Assembly (NCBI GenBank): GCA_040756575.1
Contig: JBFLYP010000015.1
Span: 4,431 to 68,430, forward strand
Length of the DNA stretch: 64,000 bases
Source of the DNA: DTYU01 sp040756575
GTDB taxonomy: Bacteria > Bacillota > Desulfotomaculia > Desulfotomaculales > Ammonificaceae
Direction of reading: 5' to 3'
The position numbers and the translations under genes were made by a program. This document shows, one piece after another, positions 1 to 9,483 of the stretch. How positions within the stretch are numbered: position 1 is the first letter of the stretch; each line of letters starts with the position of its first letter. The notes beneath the pieces are model-generated. The model was not told where the DNA came from, made no database searches, and saw only the letters and a program-made list of their open reading frames with translations.

Positions 1-77
1 AAAACTCGCAGGGTTACGGCTGCTGCACGCCGCTTGAAGAGGCGAAACCGGTCCTATCGTCCGGATCAGGCCGATGA
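1..77 (+). CDS. cas6: Partial CDS, likely C-terminal end of Cas6
   Basis: Only the last 24 codons are in the window (frame from base 3; stop TGA at 75-77). The visible tail contains NSQGYGCC, which resembles the glycine-rich NS-x-GFG motif near the C-terminus of Cas6 crRNA endoribonucleases. Cas6 is the one type I-B component otherwise absent here, and position one in the operon suits it. The stop overlaps an ATG at 74 (ATGA), so translational coupling to the next gene is possible. The identification rests on a short motif plus context; another RAMP-type protein is the alternative. Confidence 0.5.
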   Translation, partial: NSQGYGCCTPLEEAKPVLSSGSGR

Positions 78-97
78 CTGTCGGGGAGGCTTGGGGT

Positions 98-1225
98 ATG
101 CAGGCGATGATCGCCCTGGTGAGCGAGCAGCGGATGCAGAATATCATCCCCTGCTACCAAAAGGGGCTTGCCTTTGCGGAGGTGCATCTGGTGCGTTCTT
201 TGGAAGCAGAGGTTTCCGGCAATGCTTTGTCCCGCGCCTGGCGGGATACCAAGCGGGCCTTAGAAAATACGGTGCAAGTCCGGGACGTTCCCCCGCCGGT
301 TGATGCTTTCAACGTCAGCGCAGCGCGGGCGGCAGTGAAAGCGGCGATTGAGCAACTAACCAGTAAAGGGCTCCGGGTAGCGGTGAATTTCACCGGCGGC
401 ACTAAATGCATGTCGGTGGGTGCATTCCTTGCCGCAAAGGAGGCCGGGTGCCTGGCTTTCTACGTGGATACGGACCACGAACGGTTCCTCTGGTACGGTC
501 TGGACCGGGAGGTTGAGGAGCGCAAGTTTGATCTGCGGCCGATTACGGTACCCCTCTACCTGGCGGCTTATGGTTTAACCTGTAAAAAGTCCGATTATCA
601 AGAGGAACCGCAACAACTATCCAAGCTGCTCGACCTGATTTTAGCTTTTTGGCCCCAGTGCGTACCTACCCTTGAAAAATGGGCTGAGCTTGCTAAAAAG
701 GGGCAAAAACCGGGGCCGTACTCCTCGCTTCAACCGTCAAACTTATTCGCAAACCAGTTTGTTAGTCTCCTGTTGCGGTACAAACTCCTGGATGACAAGA
801 ACGGCGAGCTTAATTTTACCAAACGCGGCGTTGATTTTTTTACCGGGGATTGGCTCGAATTCACGGTTTACCACCTGTTGCGGTCGCATAGTAAAGATGC
901 AGCCGCGAGCTTTGATGATGTGCAGTGGTCGGTTAAGGCTGAACTTGAAGGAGTGGAAAATGAACTGGACGTGGTACTAACACGCAGGGGGCAGCTTTTC
1001 GCCATCGAATGCAAAAGCGGCGACCTTAGGGGGCCGGCCGGGCAAGCCACGCTGAATAAACTCGAGGCGCTGCGCTTCCGGCTTGGCCGCTTCGCCTGGC
1101 TAATTTTCGTCACCAGCCGCCCTGCCGCCGAAATCCCACGCCCCTTTCGCGAGCGGGCGCGGGAATACGGCATCAGACAGATTATTACGCGGGAAAACCT
1201 TACACGGTTGCCCGAGTTGTTATAG
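98..1225 (+). CDS. CARF-domain nuclease, Card1/Can2-like (DUF1887 family)
   Basis: Expected to be a cyclic-oligoadenylate-activated nuclease of type III CRISPR immunity. The N-terminal half is a CARF domain with the ligand-loop motif NFTGGTKCMS at about residue 97; a middle helical segment follows; the C-terminal half is a PD-(D/E)xK nuclease with ENELDVVL followed by AIECKSG at about residues 287-308. The length (375 aa) fits the family. I chose ATG 98 over ATG 74 because GGGGAGG sits 9 nt upstream and the protein then opens MQAMIALVSEQ, like the family; ATG 74 overlaps the preceding stop and remains possible. It lies directly upstream of a second CARF effector and inside the type I-B operon. 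No Cas10 is visible in the window. Confidence 0.82.
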   Translation: MQAMIALVSEQRMQNIIPCYQKGLAFAEVHLVRSLEAEVSGNALSRAWRDTKRALENTVQVRDVPPPVDAFNVSAARAAVKAAIEQLTSKGLRVAVNFTGGTKCMSVGAFLAAKEAGCLAFYVDTDHERFLWYGLDREVEERKFDLRPITVPLYLAAYGLTCKKSDYQEEPQQLSKLLDLILAFWPQCVPTLEKWAELAKKGQKPGPYSSLQPSNLFANQFVSLLLRYKLLDDKNGELNFTKRGVDFFTGDWLEFTVYHLLRSHSKDAAASFDDVQWSVKAELEGVENELDVVLTRRGQLFAIECKSGDLRGPAGQATLNKLEALRFRLGRFAWLIFVTSRPAAEIPRPFRERAREYGIRQIITRENLTRLPELL

Positions 1226-1248
1226 CTTAAAGGAAGGGTGAATCAGAC

Positions 1249-2484
1249 ATGAGCCGCATTTTAGTAATATCGGTTGGCGGCTCTTGCGAGCCGGTGGTTA
1301 ACGCCTGTCGCGAGTTGCGGCCCGATTTTATTTATTTTTTCTGTTCTGGAGGTCCTAAAGGGAGTTCGCTCACCATTGATGGTCCCGGGGAGCCTTGTGG
1401 GGATGAGAAAAAGGCTGTAGCGCACCAGTTAGGTCTTCAACCGGATGCTTACAGAAAGATCGAGGTGGCGGACCCGGACGATCTGAACGCCTGTTACAGG
1501 GCTGTGAGAGAGGTGGGTGCAGAAATCACCGCCCGCTTCGGTCCTGACGCCGAGGTGGTTGCCAACTACACCGGCGGCACGAAAACAATGTCTGTGGCCC
1601 TCGCTTTGTTTGCTATTATCGAGGGGAATTGGAGCCTTACTTTAAATAAGGGCCCCCGGCGCGACCTTGTTAAAGTGAGGGCCGGGGATATGCCTGTGCT
1701 TGTCGGCAAGCAGGCGGTAGCCCTTACATTGCTGCGAAATCAGGCTAGAGAATTCCTGAAACGCTACGCTTACGATATGGCCGATGCGGTTCTCGCGCAG
1801 GCTACTGCAAACCAGCCTCTTTCAGGGTCTTACCAAGACGAGCTGCTCCGCGCGCGCCGGTTATGCCAGGCCTTTCACTCCTGGGATGTTTTCGACCACG
1901 TGCGGGCCTTAGAACTGCTTCAGGTCACAGGGGGCAGGCATTGTGCACCGTTTATTGAAGCCTTGTTGGATGTTAGCGGTAAAGGAAGGGCTACCGGATA
2001 CGAACAGGTGGTTGACCTTATCTTTAACGCCCACCGGCGTGCGGCACAAGGACGGTATGATGATTGCGTTGCCAGATTATACCGGGCATTGGAGATGCTG
2101 GCCCAGGTCCGCCTACAGAAAGAGTGGGGAATCGAGACGGGTAACGTGGAGCTCGCAAAGCTGCCGGAGCATCTTCGCGCGCGGTATAGTCAGTTAGCCG
2201 ATGCAGATGGCCGCATCCGCCTGCCCCTTAGAAAAGCCTACGACCTTCTTGCGGAGCTCGGCGATCCCGTGGGACGCCTATGGCAAGAAAGCCAAGGGCC
2301 TATAGTGGCAGCGCTTGAAGGCCGCAACAACTCGATTTTAGCCCACGGCGTGCAGCCACTGCACCGCGAAAACTACGAAACATACGCCGCCGTTATCGAA
2401 GGCTTTATCCGGCAGGTGCTTACAACCCTCGGCGTAAAAACGCGCTGCCGCCAACTCCCCCGGGAGGAGTTGCTCGAAATGTGA
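1249..2484 (+). CDS. CARF-HEPN CRISPR ancillary RNase (TIGR02710 / Csm6-like)
   Basis: Likely a ribonuclease switched on by cyclic oligoadenylate. Residues near the start form a Rossmann-like CARF fold (RILVISVGGSCEP) with the second CARF motif NYTGGTKTMS at about residue 105. The C-terminal half is helical and contains RNNSILAHG at about residue 359, an R-x6-H HEPN active-site motif with the AHG typical of this family. The 411-aa length suits TIGR02710. It starts 23 nt after the Card1-like gene with RBS AAGGAAGGG, so the two effectors are co-transcribed. About 135 bases separate it from cas8b. The family call is firm from motifs; activation by a particular ring size is not inferable. Confidence 0.8.
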   Translation: MSRILVISVGGSCEPVVNACRELRPDFIYFFCSGGPKGSSLTIDGPGEPCGDEKKAVAHQLGLQPDAYRKIEVADPDDLNACYRAVREVGAEITARFGPDAEVVANYTGGTKTMSVALALFAIIEGNWSLTLNKGPRRDLVKVRAGDMPVLVGKQAVALTLLRNQAREFLKRYAYDMADAVLAQATANQPLSGSYQDELLRARRLCQAFHSWDVFDHVRALELLQVTGGRHCAPFIEALLDVSGKGRATGYEQVVDLIFNAHRRAAQGRYDDCVARLYRALEMLAQVRLQKEWGIETGNVELAKLPEHLRARYSQLADADGRIRLPLRKAYDLLAELGDPVGRLWQESQGPIVAALEGRNNSILAHGVQPLHRENYETYAAVIEGFIRQVLTTLGVKTRCRQLPREELLEM

Positions 2485-2620
2485 ATCAGGCCTTGGTGCC
2501 GAGGCTGTTTTGGTATTGTTCTACCAGTTATAACAGTAGCTGCTGCTCTCTCCGAAGCAAACGGAATCCTGTAAGCTATTAAAAAGGCTCTCAATCGCCA
2601 CTAAGATCTAAACAAAGGAG

Positions 2621-4618
2621 GTGGTTCCCCTGCTCGAAGCTGTGGCTCTGATCGGCCGGACGCTGGCCGGAAGCGATGACCCGCTGGCCGACCTCGTTAA
2701 ACCGGTCAAAAAGCCGCCCAAGGCGGAGTCCAGTTACCTTATTAAGCTGGATTTTCGGATGAGTGGCGCGAAGCCGGCGCTAGGCGTTGACCTGCAGGAG
2801 ATTGACGACACTGTCTGCGTTGGTTACCGTTGGGTGGGAAACGCCGTCGGCAACCGTCCCCAGATCTACCTAACCACCGACCGGCTCGAGTATCTGGTGG
2901 GCCAGGCGCCAATAAACCTCCTGCGGGTGTTGGAGGAGGCCGGGCTTGCAGGCAGCAGGCTGCACCACCGGCTGGTAACCATCGTTAGGGCGTTCTTCTC
3001 CCGGCTCCCCGACGGGAGTATGGTCCTTGATCCAAAGCGGCTGGGAGTAACGGCGGAAGACGTGGTAACCGCGGCCTGGCAGGAAAGCGCGGGAAAGCCG
3101 CGGGAGCGGGCCAAGACCGCAAATGCCGCCGCGGCTGAGGCGGTCAAGAAATGGGCGCTCCGCGAGCTTGCGCTTAAGGCTTCGCAGGCAGCGCTCTGGA
3201 CGGTGCTTTATGACGGCGAACCCGTAGTGGCCGATACGGACTACGCCGCCGTCGTGCTGCAGAGCAAGGAAGCGGCGCTGGCCGCGGGGAGCGAGGAAGG
3301 TGTCTGCTCAATCTGTGGCGCTGGAGGCCGTCCGGTGACGTGGGACTTTGCGCAGCTCGACTTTCTGAAGTACTATATCACCGACAAGATCGGAGCGGCC
3401 TCGGGCGTTGCCGAGACGGGGTTCGCGCACAACTTCCTGGCCTGCGCCGATTGCTTCCGGGGGCTTTTGCTGGCCGAAAAGTACGTCCGCCACCACCTAA
3501 ACCTGAGCGCGGGGCCGCTTTCTTTCCTGGTTCTGCCGGCCTTCCTGCGGGAACCGGGCCTTGCTCGAGCTGACCTGGAGGCTTGGGCGGACCGGCTTAT
3601 GGCCCGCGTCGGGGCGCTGGCCAACGTCTCCCGCTGGATAGAAGGGCTGGCCGGTCACCGGGGTTTGGAGGAAGAACTTAGGGACCTGATAGAGGAAATA
3701 CCTTACGAGAATGTGGCGCTCTTGAACTTTCTCTTTTACCGCAAGAGCAAGAGCGAGTTCCGGGTGCTCTCCTTGGTCAAAGATGTGGCGCCAAGCCGGA
3801 TCGCGCAGCTTCTGCGCCATAGCTACGAACTTGCGAACCGGGCCACGGTGCTTTTAGGTCCCGACCGCTGGTGGCTTGATCTCACTAACATCTACCATCT
3901 GATACCTCTCCACAAAGACGCACGCGGGGTAGAACTTAAGGAGTACAAGAAGCTCCTCCACATATACAGCGGCCTTTTAACCGGTGCCCCGCTGGACCGG
4001 GCCTTCCTCATCCGCCAGTTTGTGGCCCTGGCCAAGGTCTACCATACCGGCAATTACACCGGCACCAACGTGCCGCTGCCGAAAACGGGCTCCGAGGAGT
4101 GGGAATGGACGCGCCGGCTGATGCAGGCAAATCTTTTTTTAAGATTCTTGCGGGAAGAAAACCTGTTGCGAGGAGGAATACCCTTGATTGAAGCTCGAGA
4201 AACGGAGGGACTACCGGAGGAGATGCGGGCTTACCTGGCAGCTATGGCTTACAGCGGACCCGAAACGGCGCTCTTTCTGCTGGGCTATCTCTTAAACCAG
4301 GTGGGACGCGCCCAGGCCGCCGACGGTTACGAGCACAAGCCGGTATTGGAAAAGGTAAACTACGGCGGGATGCACTGGGCCAAAGTGGTACGGCTGTCAA
4401 ATATTCTTGTAGACCAACTCCGGCAGCACAACATCTTGCGTTACAACGAAGGGCTCTTTGCGGTGATGAAAAAACTCTTTGACGCCCACCGGCGCAACTG
4501 GCCGCTTTCGCCCGAGGAAAACGTCTTTTACATCCTGTCCGGCTACGCCTACGCCACCCGCGCGGCGCTGAAAGCCTGGACCGAAAAACAGAATGAGACC
4601 GAAGGAGGGAACACTTAA
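2621..4618 (+). CDS. cas8b: Type I-B Cascade large subunit Cas8b (Csh1/TM1802 family)
   Basis: Large subunit of the type I-B interference complex, expected to read the PAM and recruit Cas3. The protein carries a zinc-finger-like pair, CSICGAGG at about residue 229 and CADCFRG at about 277, the hallmark of the TM1802/Csh1 family, and the 665-aa length fits. It is followed by cas7 with a TAATG overlap. The start is unclear: GTG 2621 is itself part of the sequence AAAGGAGGTGG, which should be the ribosome site, whereas CTG 2630 in the same frame lies about 7 nt after GGAGG. The N-terminal methionine may therefore be three codons further in. Confidence 0.85.
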   Translation: MVPLLEAVALIGRTLAGSDDPLADLVKPVKKPPKAESSYLIKLDFRMSGAKPALGVDLQEIDDTVCVGYRWVGNAVGNRPQIYLTTDRLEYLVGQAPINLLRVLEEAGLAGSRLHHRLVTIVRAFFSRLPDGSMVLDPKRLGVTAEDVVTAAWQESAGKPRERAKTANAAAAEAVKKWALRELALKASQAALWTVLYDGEPVVADTDYAAVVLQSKEAALAAGSEEGVCSICGAGGRPVTWDFAQLDFLKYYITDKIGAASGVAETGFAHNFLACADCFRGLLLAEKYVRHHLNLSAGPLSFLVLPAFLREPGLARADLEAWADRLMARVGALANVSRWIEGLAGHRGLEEELRDLIEEIPYENVALLNFLFYRKSKSEFRVLSLVKDVAPSRIAQLLRHSYELANRATVLLGPDRWWLDLTNIYHLIPLHKDARGVELKEYKKLLHIYSGLLTGAPLDRAFLIRQFVALAKVYHTGNYTGTNVPLPKTGSEEWEWTRRLMQANLFLRFLREENLLRGGIPLIEARETEGLPEEMRAYLAAMAYSGPETALFLLGYLLNQVGRAQAADGYEHKPVLEKVNYGGMHWAKVVRLSNILVDQLRQHNILRYNEGLFAVMKKLFDAHRRNWPLSPEENVFYILSGYAYATRAALKAWTEKQNETEGGNT

Positions 4619-5586
4619 TGGGTATCATTAGACAAAACGGCGAGATCCTGTTTCTTTACGACGCCAAGATGTGCAACCCCAACGGTGACCCGGACGACGA
4701 AAACCGGCCGCGTTTCGATCCCGACCGGGAGCGCTGCCTGGTTTCGGATGTGCGTTTGAAGCGTTACATCCGCGACTACTTAGAGGAGAAGGGCTACACC
4801 ATCTACGTCACCAAGTCGGAGGGGGTGGTACAGGCCACCGACCGCTTGAAACAGGTTTTAGGCAAAGACGAGGTGAGCGGGGCCGATCTTCCGGCCCTCT
4901 TAGAGAAATTGGCGGACATCCGCCTCTTCGGGGCGACGATGCCCATCAAGGGGACGAAGAAGGGCGAGGGTGAGGCGGTCAACTTGACCGGACCCGTACA
5001 GTTCACCTGGGGCTACTCCCTCAACCGGGTGCAGTTGGTCGATTCGGTAACGATTTCGTCCCAGTTCGCTACCCGGGAGCAGGCCGGGCAGGGGACCTTC
5101 GGCAAGGACTACCGGATCTATTACGCCCTCATCGGCTTCCACGGGATTATCAGCGCCCGGCGCGCCCAGGCGATGCTGGACCGCGCCGATGGAAATGAGG
5201 CCGCCGCCACAGGGGAGGACGACTTGGCGCTGTTAGACGAGGCGCTGCTGAACGCCATCCCCCTCGCGGCCACCCGTTCGAAGATTGGCCAGTACCCGCG
5301 GTTTTACGCGCGCTTTGTCTTTACCGATGAGGAAACCTTCATGGGCGACCCAAGAGAGGACCTCTCCGTAAACCCTGACCGGAACCTGCGCTCCGTCAGA
5401 GAACTAACCCTGGACCTTATCGCCCTGGGCGGCCGGCTGGCGCGGATTCGGGACCGCGTTGCGCGGGTTTATCTCTGGCAGGACGCCGATCTCCGAACGA
5501 CGGCCGAGGGCCGGGAGGTTGCCGCGGCCGACCTGCTCCGCGAGTTCTTGGGTCCGGATAAGGTGAAAACCCTGGAAAGGACCTGA
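4618..5586 (+). CDS. cas7: Type I-B Cascade backbone Cas7 (Csh2)
   Basis: Forms the helical backbone that coats the crRNA spacer. The opening segment DAKMCNPNGDPDDENRPRFD is the signature of the Csh2/Cst2/Cas7 group, and the 322-aa length is normal. ATG 4618 shares its A with the cas8b stop (TAATG) and has GAAGGAGGG 9 nt upstream, so the two subunits are translationally coupled. It is followed after 4 nt by cas5. Nothing looks damaged. Confidence 0.93.
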   Translation: MGIIRQNGEILFLYDAKMCNPNGDPDDENRPRFDPDRERCLVSDVRLKRYIRDYLEEKGYTIYVTKSEGVVQATDRLKQVLGKDEVSGADLPALLEKLADIRLFGATMPIKGTKKGEGEAVNLTGPVQFTWGYSLNRVQLVDSVTISSQFATREQAGQGTFGKDYRIYYALIGFHGIISARRAQAMLDRADGNEAAATGEDDLALLDEALLNAIPLAATRSKIGQYPRFYARFVFTDEETFMGDPREDLSVNPDRNLRSVRELTLDLIALGGRLARIRDRVARVYLWQDADLRTTAEGREVAAADLLREFLGPDKVKTLERT

Positions 5587-5590
5587 TAAT

Positions 5591-6361
5591 TTGGGCGAGG
5601 TGCTGGTTTTCGACCTGACCGGGCCGATGGCCCATTTCAGGAAGTATTATACAAACACGTCGGCGCTGACCTACGGCTTCCCGCCGCGCACCGTTCTAAT
5701 GGGATTGGTGGCTGCCGTTCTGGGCTACGAACGGGATGCGTACTATGAGGAACTCGGCCACGGCCGCTTTGCCGTCGCCGTTAAGGTGCCGCCGCGCAGG
5801 CTGGTCCAGACCGTGAACTACATACGGACCAAAAAAGAAGACCTGCTACAGATGCGGCGCCTGGGGCGGGTACCCGGGACGCAGACGCCGCTGGAGTTCC
5901 TTCTCCCGGCCGCAGAATACCGGGCGCTGCGCTTTCGCGTTTTCTTCGGCCATCCCGACGTGGCGCTGGTACGGGAGGCTGCGGCGCGGCTGAAGGAGGG
6001 GCGACCCTTCTTCCCGCTCTACCTGGGGCTTACCGAGTGCCCGGCCAGCGCCGGGTACGTGAACCTTTTTGGGCCGCGTGATTACGAGGTGGTGCCGCCC
6101 GGCACCACGGTCGCCCTCACCTCGGTCGTAAATGCTGCCCACCTCGACGGGGTAGTCTTGACCGGAGCGGCACGGAGCTCCCGCCTGGTACGGGAACGCG
6201 CCCCCTACGCCTTCGGCCCCGGGAGGACGCTGCGGCCCCCGATCTCGGTCGTCTACGAGGCGGGAGTCCAGCCCTTTCCGGTGCGGCTTCGCACTGCCGC
6301 CTACCGGTTCCTCCTACCGACCGCCGGGGGCGAAGAAGCGGTGGCCTTCCTGGAGGGATAG
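5591..6361 (+). CDS. cas5: Type I-B Cascade subunit Cas5 (Cas5h/Cas5b)
   Basis: Expected to cap the 5' handle of the crRNA (the last eight bases of the repeat, ATTGAAAC). The RAMP-like N-terminus MGEVLVFDLTGPMAHFRKYY and the segment TYGFPPRTVLMGLVAAVLGYE are typical of Cas5 proteins; the length is 256 aa. The start is TTG 5591, with GGAAAGGA about 8 nt before it. It sits between cas7 (4-nt gap) and cas3 (2-nt gap), the canonical I-B order. Confidence 0.9.
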   Translation: MGEVLVFDLTGPMAHFRKYYTNTSALTYGFPPRTVLMGLVAAVLGYERDAYYEELGHGRFAVAVKVPPRRLVQTVNYIRTKKEDLLQMRRLGRVPGTQTPLEFLLPAAEYRALRFRVFFGHPDVALVREAAARLKEGRPFFPLYLGLTECPASAGYVNLFGPRDYEVVPPGTTVALTSVVNAAHLDGVVLTGAARSSRLVRERAPYAFGPGRTLRPPISVVYEAGVQPFPVRLRTAAYRFLLPTAGGEEAVAFLEG

Positions 6362-6363
6362 CC

Positions 6364-8838
6364 GTGCCCTTTTACGCCCACCGGGACGAGCGCCGGTTTT
6401 ACCCTTTAAGCGCGCACCTGGCAGGGGTGGCGGCGGGAGCGGCTGCGCGCCTCGCACGGCTGCCGGCCGGGGAAGAACTCCTTCCCGCCGCCCTCCTGGC
6501 CGGGCTTGCCCACGACTTTGGCAAGTATACCGGCTACTTCCAGGAGTACCTCCGCACTGGGCGGGGCGGCCCCGAGAAACAGCACGCCTTCATCTCCGGT
6601 CTCTGGGCCGCTCATCTGGCGGGGCGCCTCCGTCTCCCGCCGGTACAGCAGCTTGCGCTCTTTTTAGCCGTCGCTCGGCACCACCAGGAACTGACCGATC
6701 CGGCGGAATACCTGCTACCCTCACGGGACCTGGCCAACGACTGGGAACTGTTGGAACCCACCCTTCGCGAACGGTTGCAGGTAGTCGCCGCGCAGGTGGC
6801 TGACCTGCGGCGGAGAGCCGGCGCCGTGGCCGCCTCCCTCAGGTCTACCGCCCGCTGCACGGCGCGATTCCTTGCCGGCTCTGGCCTGGCGGTCCCCGAA
6901 TGGCTGCGGCGCGACTGGGGAGAGATTCTTTCCTCCTTCCTTGATAATTGGGTAACGTCCTTCGGCGGCCTCTACCCCGTTTTTCGCCGGCTCAAGCGGC
7001 AGGCAGGCACGGACCTGACGGCGTATGTTGGCCTGCTCGCCCTCTTCTCCGGCCTTATTGATGCCGACAAGGTCCACGCCGCGCGGGTGGCAGAGGCTGA
7101 GCGGGTTACTTTTCCTATCGACATGGTAGACCGTTACCGGGCGGCACATTTCGGTCCCCCGCGAACCGCTATGGAAAGGCTGCGGGAAAATCTTTACCGG
7201 AACGCGGTGACACGGGCCGAGCAGGCGTCCTCGGACCAGCGCCTTTTTACCCTTACCGCTCCCACCGGCAGCGGCAAAACCCTGGCGGGCCTCGCCGCCG
7301 CCTTTCGCTTGCGGGAGCGGTTCGCGAAAATGCCGGCTGCAGCGCCGCGCATCATCTATGCCCTGCCCTTTACCAGCATCGTTGACCAGACCTTCGCCGT
7401 GGCCGAGGCGGTCCTGCGTAACACCCTACCGGAGCGGGAAGCCCTTCTTCCGAGCGCGTGGCTCTTGAAGCACCACCACCTGGCCGAACCGGTTTACCGC
7501 CGCGATACCGGCGGGGAAGAACTCTCTCTGGACGAGGCGCTGCTGCTCACCGAATCCTGGCAGTCCGAGGTGGTGATCACCACTTTCGTCCAGTTCTTCC
7601 ACACCCTGGTCGGTTACCAGAACCGGATGCTCAAAAAATTCCACCGGCTGGCCGGTGCGGTGGTCATTCTGGACGAGGTGCAGAACATCCCGGTCGAATA
7701 CTGGCCGCTGGTCGAGGAGACGTTGCGGCAGGCCTGCACGCACCTTGGGATGCGGGTCATCCTGATGACCGCCACCCGTCCCGAATGGTTCACGCCGGGC
7801 GAAGCTCTGGAATTAGCCGGCGGTCCCGAGACGGTGCGCCGGCAGTTCGCGGCGGTAAACCGGGTTACCGTCACGGCAGAAATCGCGCCGCGCACTGTGG
7901 AACAGGCGGTGGTTGCCTTCCTGGGAGAATACCGGCGGGAGCGCTCCTACCTAGTAATACTCAACACCATTAAAAGCTCCATCGCCTTTTACCGGATGCT
8001 CCGGGAGGCGTGGGGTGAACAGCGCCCGCCGCTCTATTACCTTTCCACAAATATCGTGCCGGCGGAGCGTGAGCGCCGCCTGCGGGAGATCCGGGAACTC
8101 CTGGCCCGGGGCGAAAAGCTCGTTCTGGTCTCGACCCAGGTAGTGGAGGCGGGCGTTGACCTGGACTTCGACGCCGTCTGGCGGGATCTTGGGCCGGTTG
8201 ACGCCGTCGTTCAAGCGGCCGGACGCTGCAACCGCCACTTCCGGCACGAGCGGGGGCACGTGCATCTTTTCCATCTGGTGGATGAGGACGCAGGCCGCTC
8301 CCTGGCCTCTTTTGTTTACGGCGAGATACACGCCCTGGCGGCGCGCCGCCTTTTTACCGAACATCCCGTTCTGACCGAGCCGGACTTCTTCGACGCCGTC
8401 GCCGACTACTTCCGTGCTGTGCGGGAGGCCAAATCGGCGGCGGAAAGCGAGGCCGTCCTGCGCGCGATGGCCGTCCTGCGCTTCAAAAGAAAAACGACGG
8501 AAGAAGAGCCTAGGGCCGTTAGCGACTTTGCCCTTATCCGCGACCTGCCCCACTACGTGGATGTCTTCGTCTGCGCAGATGCCGTCGCTGAAGAAACCTG
8601 GGAGCGTTACCAGGCTACCGTAGCCCGAGAGCGGGACTTACACAGGCGCCGGGCGGCGTATCTTGCCCTCCGGCGCGATTTCCGGCGGTATCTTGTCTCA
8701 GTGCCGGACAAACTCTTGGTGGGCCGGCTGACACTTGACTCGCATCCACCTGTGATCCCCTCTTACCTGTTGGCCGAGCTTTACGATCCTGAAACGGGCT
8801 TTAAAAGGGTAGATGACGAAAGAGCCGTCATCTTCTGA
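6364..8838 (+). CDS. cas3: CRISPR nuclease-helicase Cas3 (HD plus SF2 helicase)
   Basis: Degrades DNA opened by Cascade. The N-terminal HD nuclease shows LAHDFGKY at about residue 47, then QHAF and VARHHQEL further on. The helicase follows: Walker A TAPTGSGKT at about residue 298, a DEVQ box (VVILDEVQNIP) at about 434, STQVVEAGVD at about 590 and QAAGRCNRH at about 617 (motif VI). The single 824-aa chain has HD first, the usual arrangement. GTG 6364 begins 2 nt after the cas5 stop. A 78-nt gap follows before cas4. Confidence 0.94.
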   Translation: MPFYAHRDERRFYPLSAHLAGVAAGAAARLARLPAGEELLPAALLAGLAHDFGKYTGYFQEYLRTGRGGPEKQHAFISGLWAAHLAGRLRLPPVQQLALFLAVARHHQELTDPAEYLLPSRDLANDWELLEPTLRERLQVVAAQVADLRRRAGAVAASLRSTARCTARFLAGSGLAVPEWLRRDWGEILSSFLDNWVTSFGGLYPVFRRLKRQAGTDLTAYVGLLALFSGLIDADKVHAARVAEAERVTFPIDMVDRYRAAHFGPPRTAMERLRENLYRNAVTRAEQASSDQRLFTLTAPTGSGKTLAGLAAAFRLRERFAKMPAAAPRIIYALPFTSIVDQTFAVAEAVLRNTLPEREALLPSAWLLKHHHLAEPVYRRDTGGEELSLDEALLLTESWQSEVVITTFVQFFHTLVGYQNRMLKKFHRLAGAVVILDEVQNIPVEYWPLVEETLRQACTHLGMRVILMTATRPEWFTPGEALELAGGPETVRRQFAAVNRVTVTAEIAPRTVEQAVVAFLGEYRRERSYLVILNTIKSSIAFYRMLREAWGEQRPPLYYLSTNIVPAERERRLREIRELLARGEKLVLVSTQVVEAGVDLDFDAVWRDLGPVDAVVQAAGRCNRHFRHERGHVHLFHLVDEDAGRSLASFVYGEIHALAARRLFTEHPVLTEPDFFDAVADYFRAVREAKSAAESEAVLRAMAVLRFKRKTTEEEPRAVSDFALIRDLPHYVDVFVCADAVAEETWERYQATVARERDLHRRRAAYLALRRDFRRYLVSVPDKLLVGRLTLDSHPPVIPSYLLAELYDPETGFKRVDDERAVIF

Positions 8839-8925
8839 GAGGCTCTGGGCCCTGGGGCCTGGCTGCTGGGTGGACGAGGAAGGAGCCGTTATCTTCTGGG
8901 GAAGCCGTAACCGGAGGTGGTGCGG

Positions 8926-9465
8926 ATGGAGGGAAACCGGATTCCGGCTACCGGGGCCGAGGAAGGCGCCGGTCCCCGGATAATTGGCAGCTACATCCAG
9001 GCCTTTATGATCTGCCCGCGGCAGGCCTGGCTCGCCTCCCGGCAGATCTGCCCGGATGAGGATAACGTTCACCTTCAGATCGGGCGGCTCATCCAGAGCC
9101 AGAGCTATACCCGAGAACGGAAAGAGATCCACTTGGAGCATCTCGCCATAGACCTCGTCCGTCGCGGGGGCAAGAACCTGGTCGTTGCGGAAATAAAGAA
9201 GAGCTCCCGGGCGGCGGCGGCAGCGCGGATGCAGCTTGCCTTTTACCTTTACGAACTCAAACGGATGGGGCTTGAGGCAGAAGGGGAACTCCTCTTTCCG
9301 GAAGAGCGCAAGCGGGAACCAGTGGTGCTCGACCCGGCCTTAGAAGCAGAAGTAGAAACACTTAAGCGGAAGATCTGGGCGATCATCCTTCGGCCGCAGC
9401 CGCCCCAGCCGGCGAGGATAAAATTCTGCAGCAAGTGTGCCTACAGCGACTTTTGTTGGGCCTAA
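8926..9465 (+). CDS. cas4: CRISPR adaptation exonuclease Cas4
   Basis: Trims prespacers and helps select PAM-adjacent DNA for Cas1-Cas2. A RecB-like core is visible: FMICPRQAWLASRQ (first iron-sulfur Cys and motif), VVAEIKKSS (E-x-K catalytic motif), QLAFYLYEL (Q-x3-Y) and a C-terminal FCSKCAYSDFCW that supplies three more cysteines for a 4Fe-4S cluster. I chose ATG 8926 because GGAGGTGG ends about 5 nt before it; GTG 8917 and 8920 lie inside that ribosome site. Length about 179 aa. It is followed 18 nt later by cas1. Confidence 0.92.
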   Translation: MEGNRIPATGAEEGAGPRIIGSYIQAFMICPRQAWLASRQICPDEDNVHLQIGRLIQSQSYTRERKEIHLEHLAIDLVRRGGKNLVVAEIKKSSRAAAAARMQLAFYLYELKRMGLEAEGELLFPEERKREPVVLDPALEAEVETLKRKIWAIILRPQPPQPARIKFCSKCAYSDFCWA

Positions 9466-9483
9466 GTAAGCGGAGGGAACCAG

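Noticed and set aside
7951..8553. 200-codon minus-strand frame within cas3
   Set aside because: Antisense to the conserved Cas3 helicase; no recognisable domain or ribosome site.
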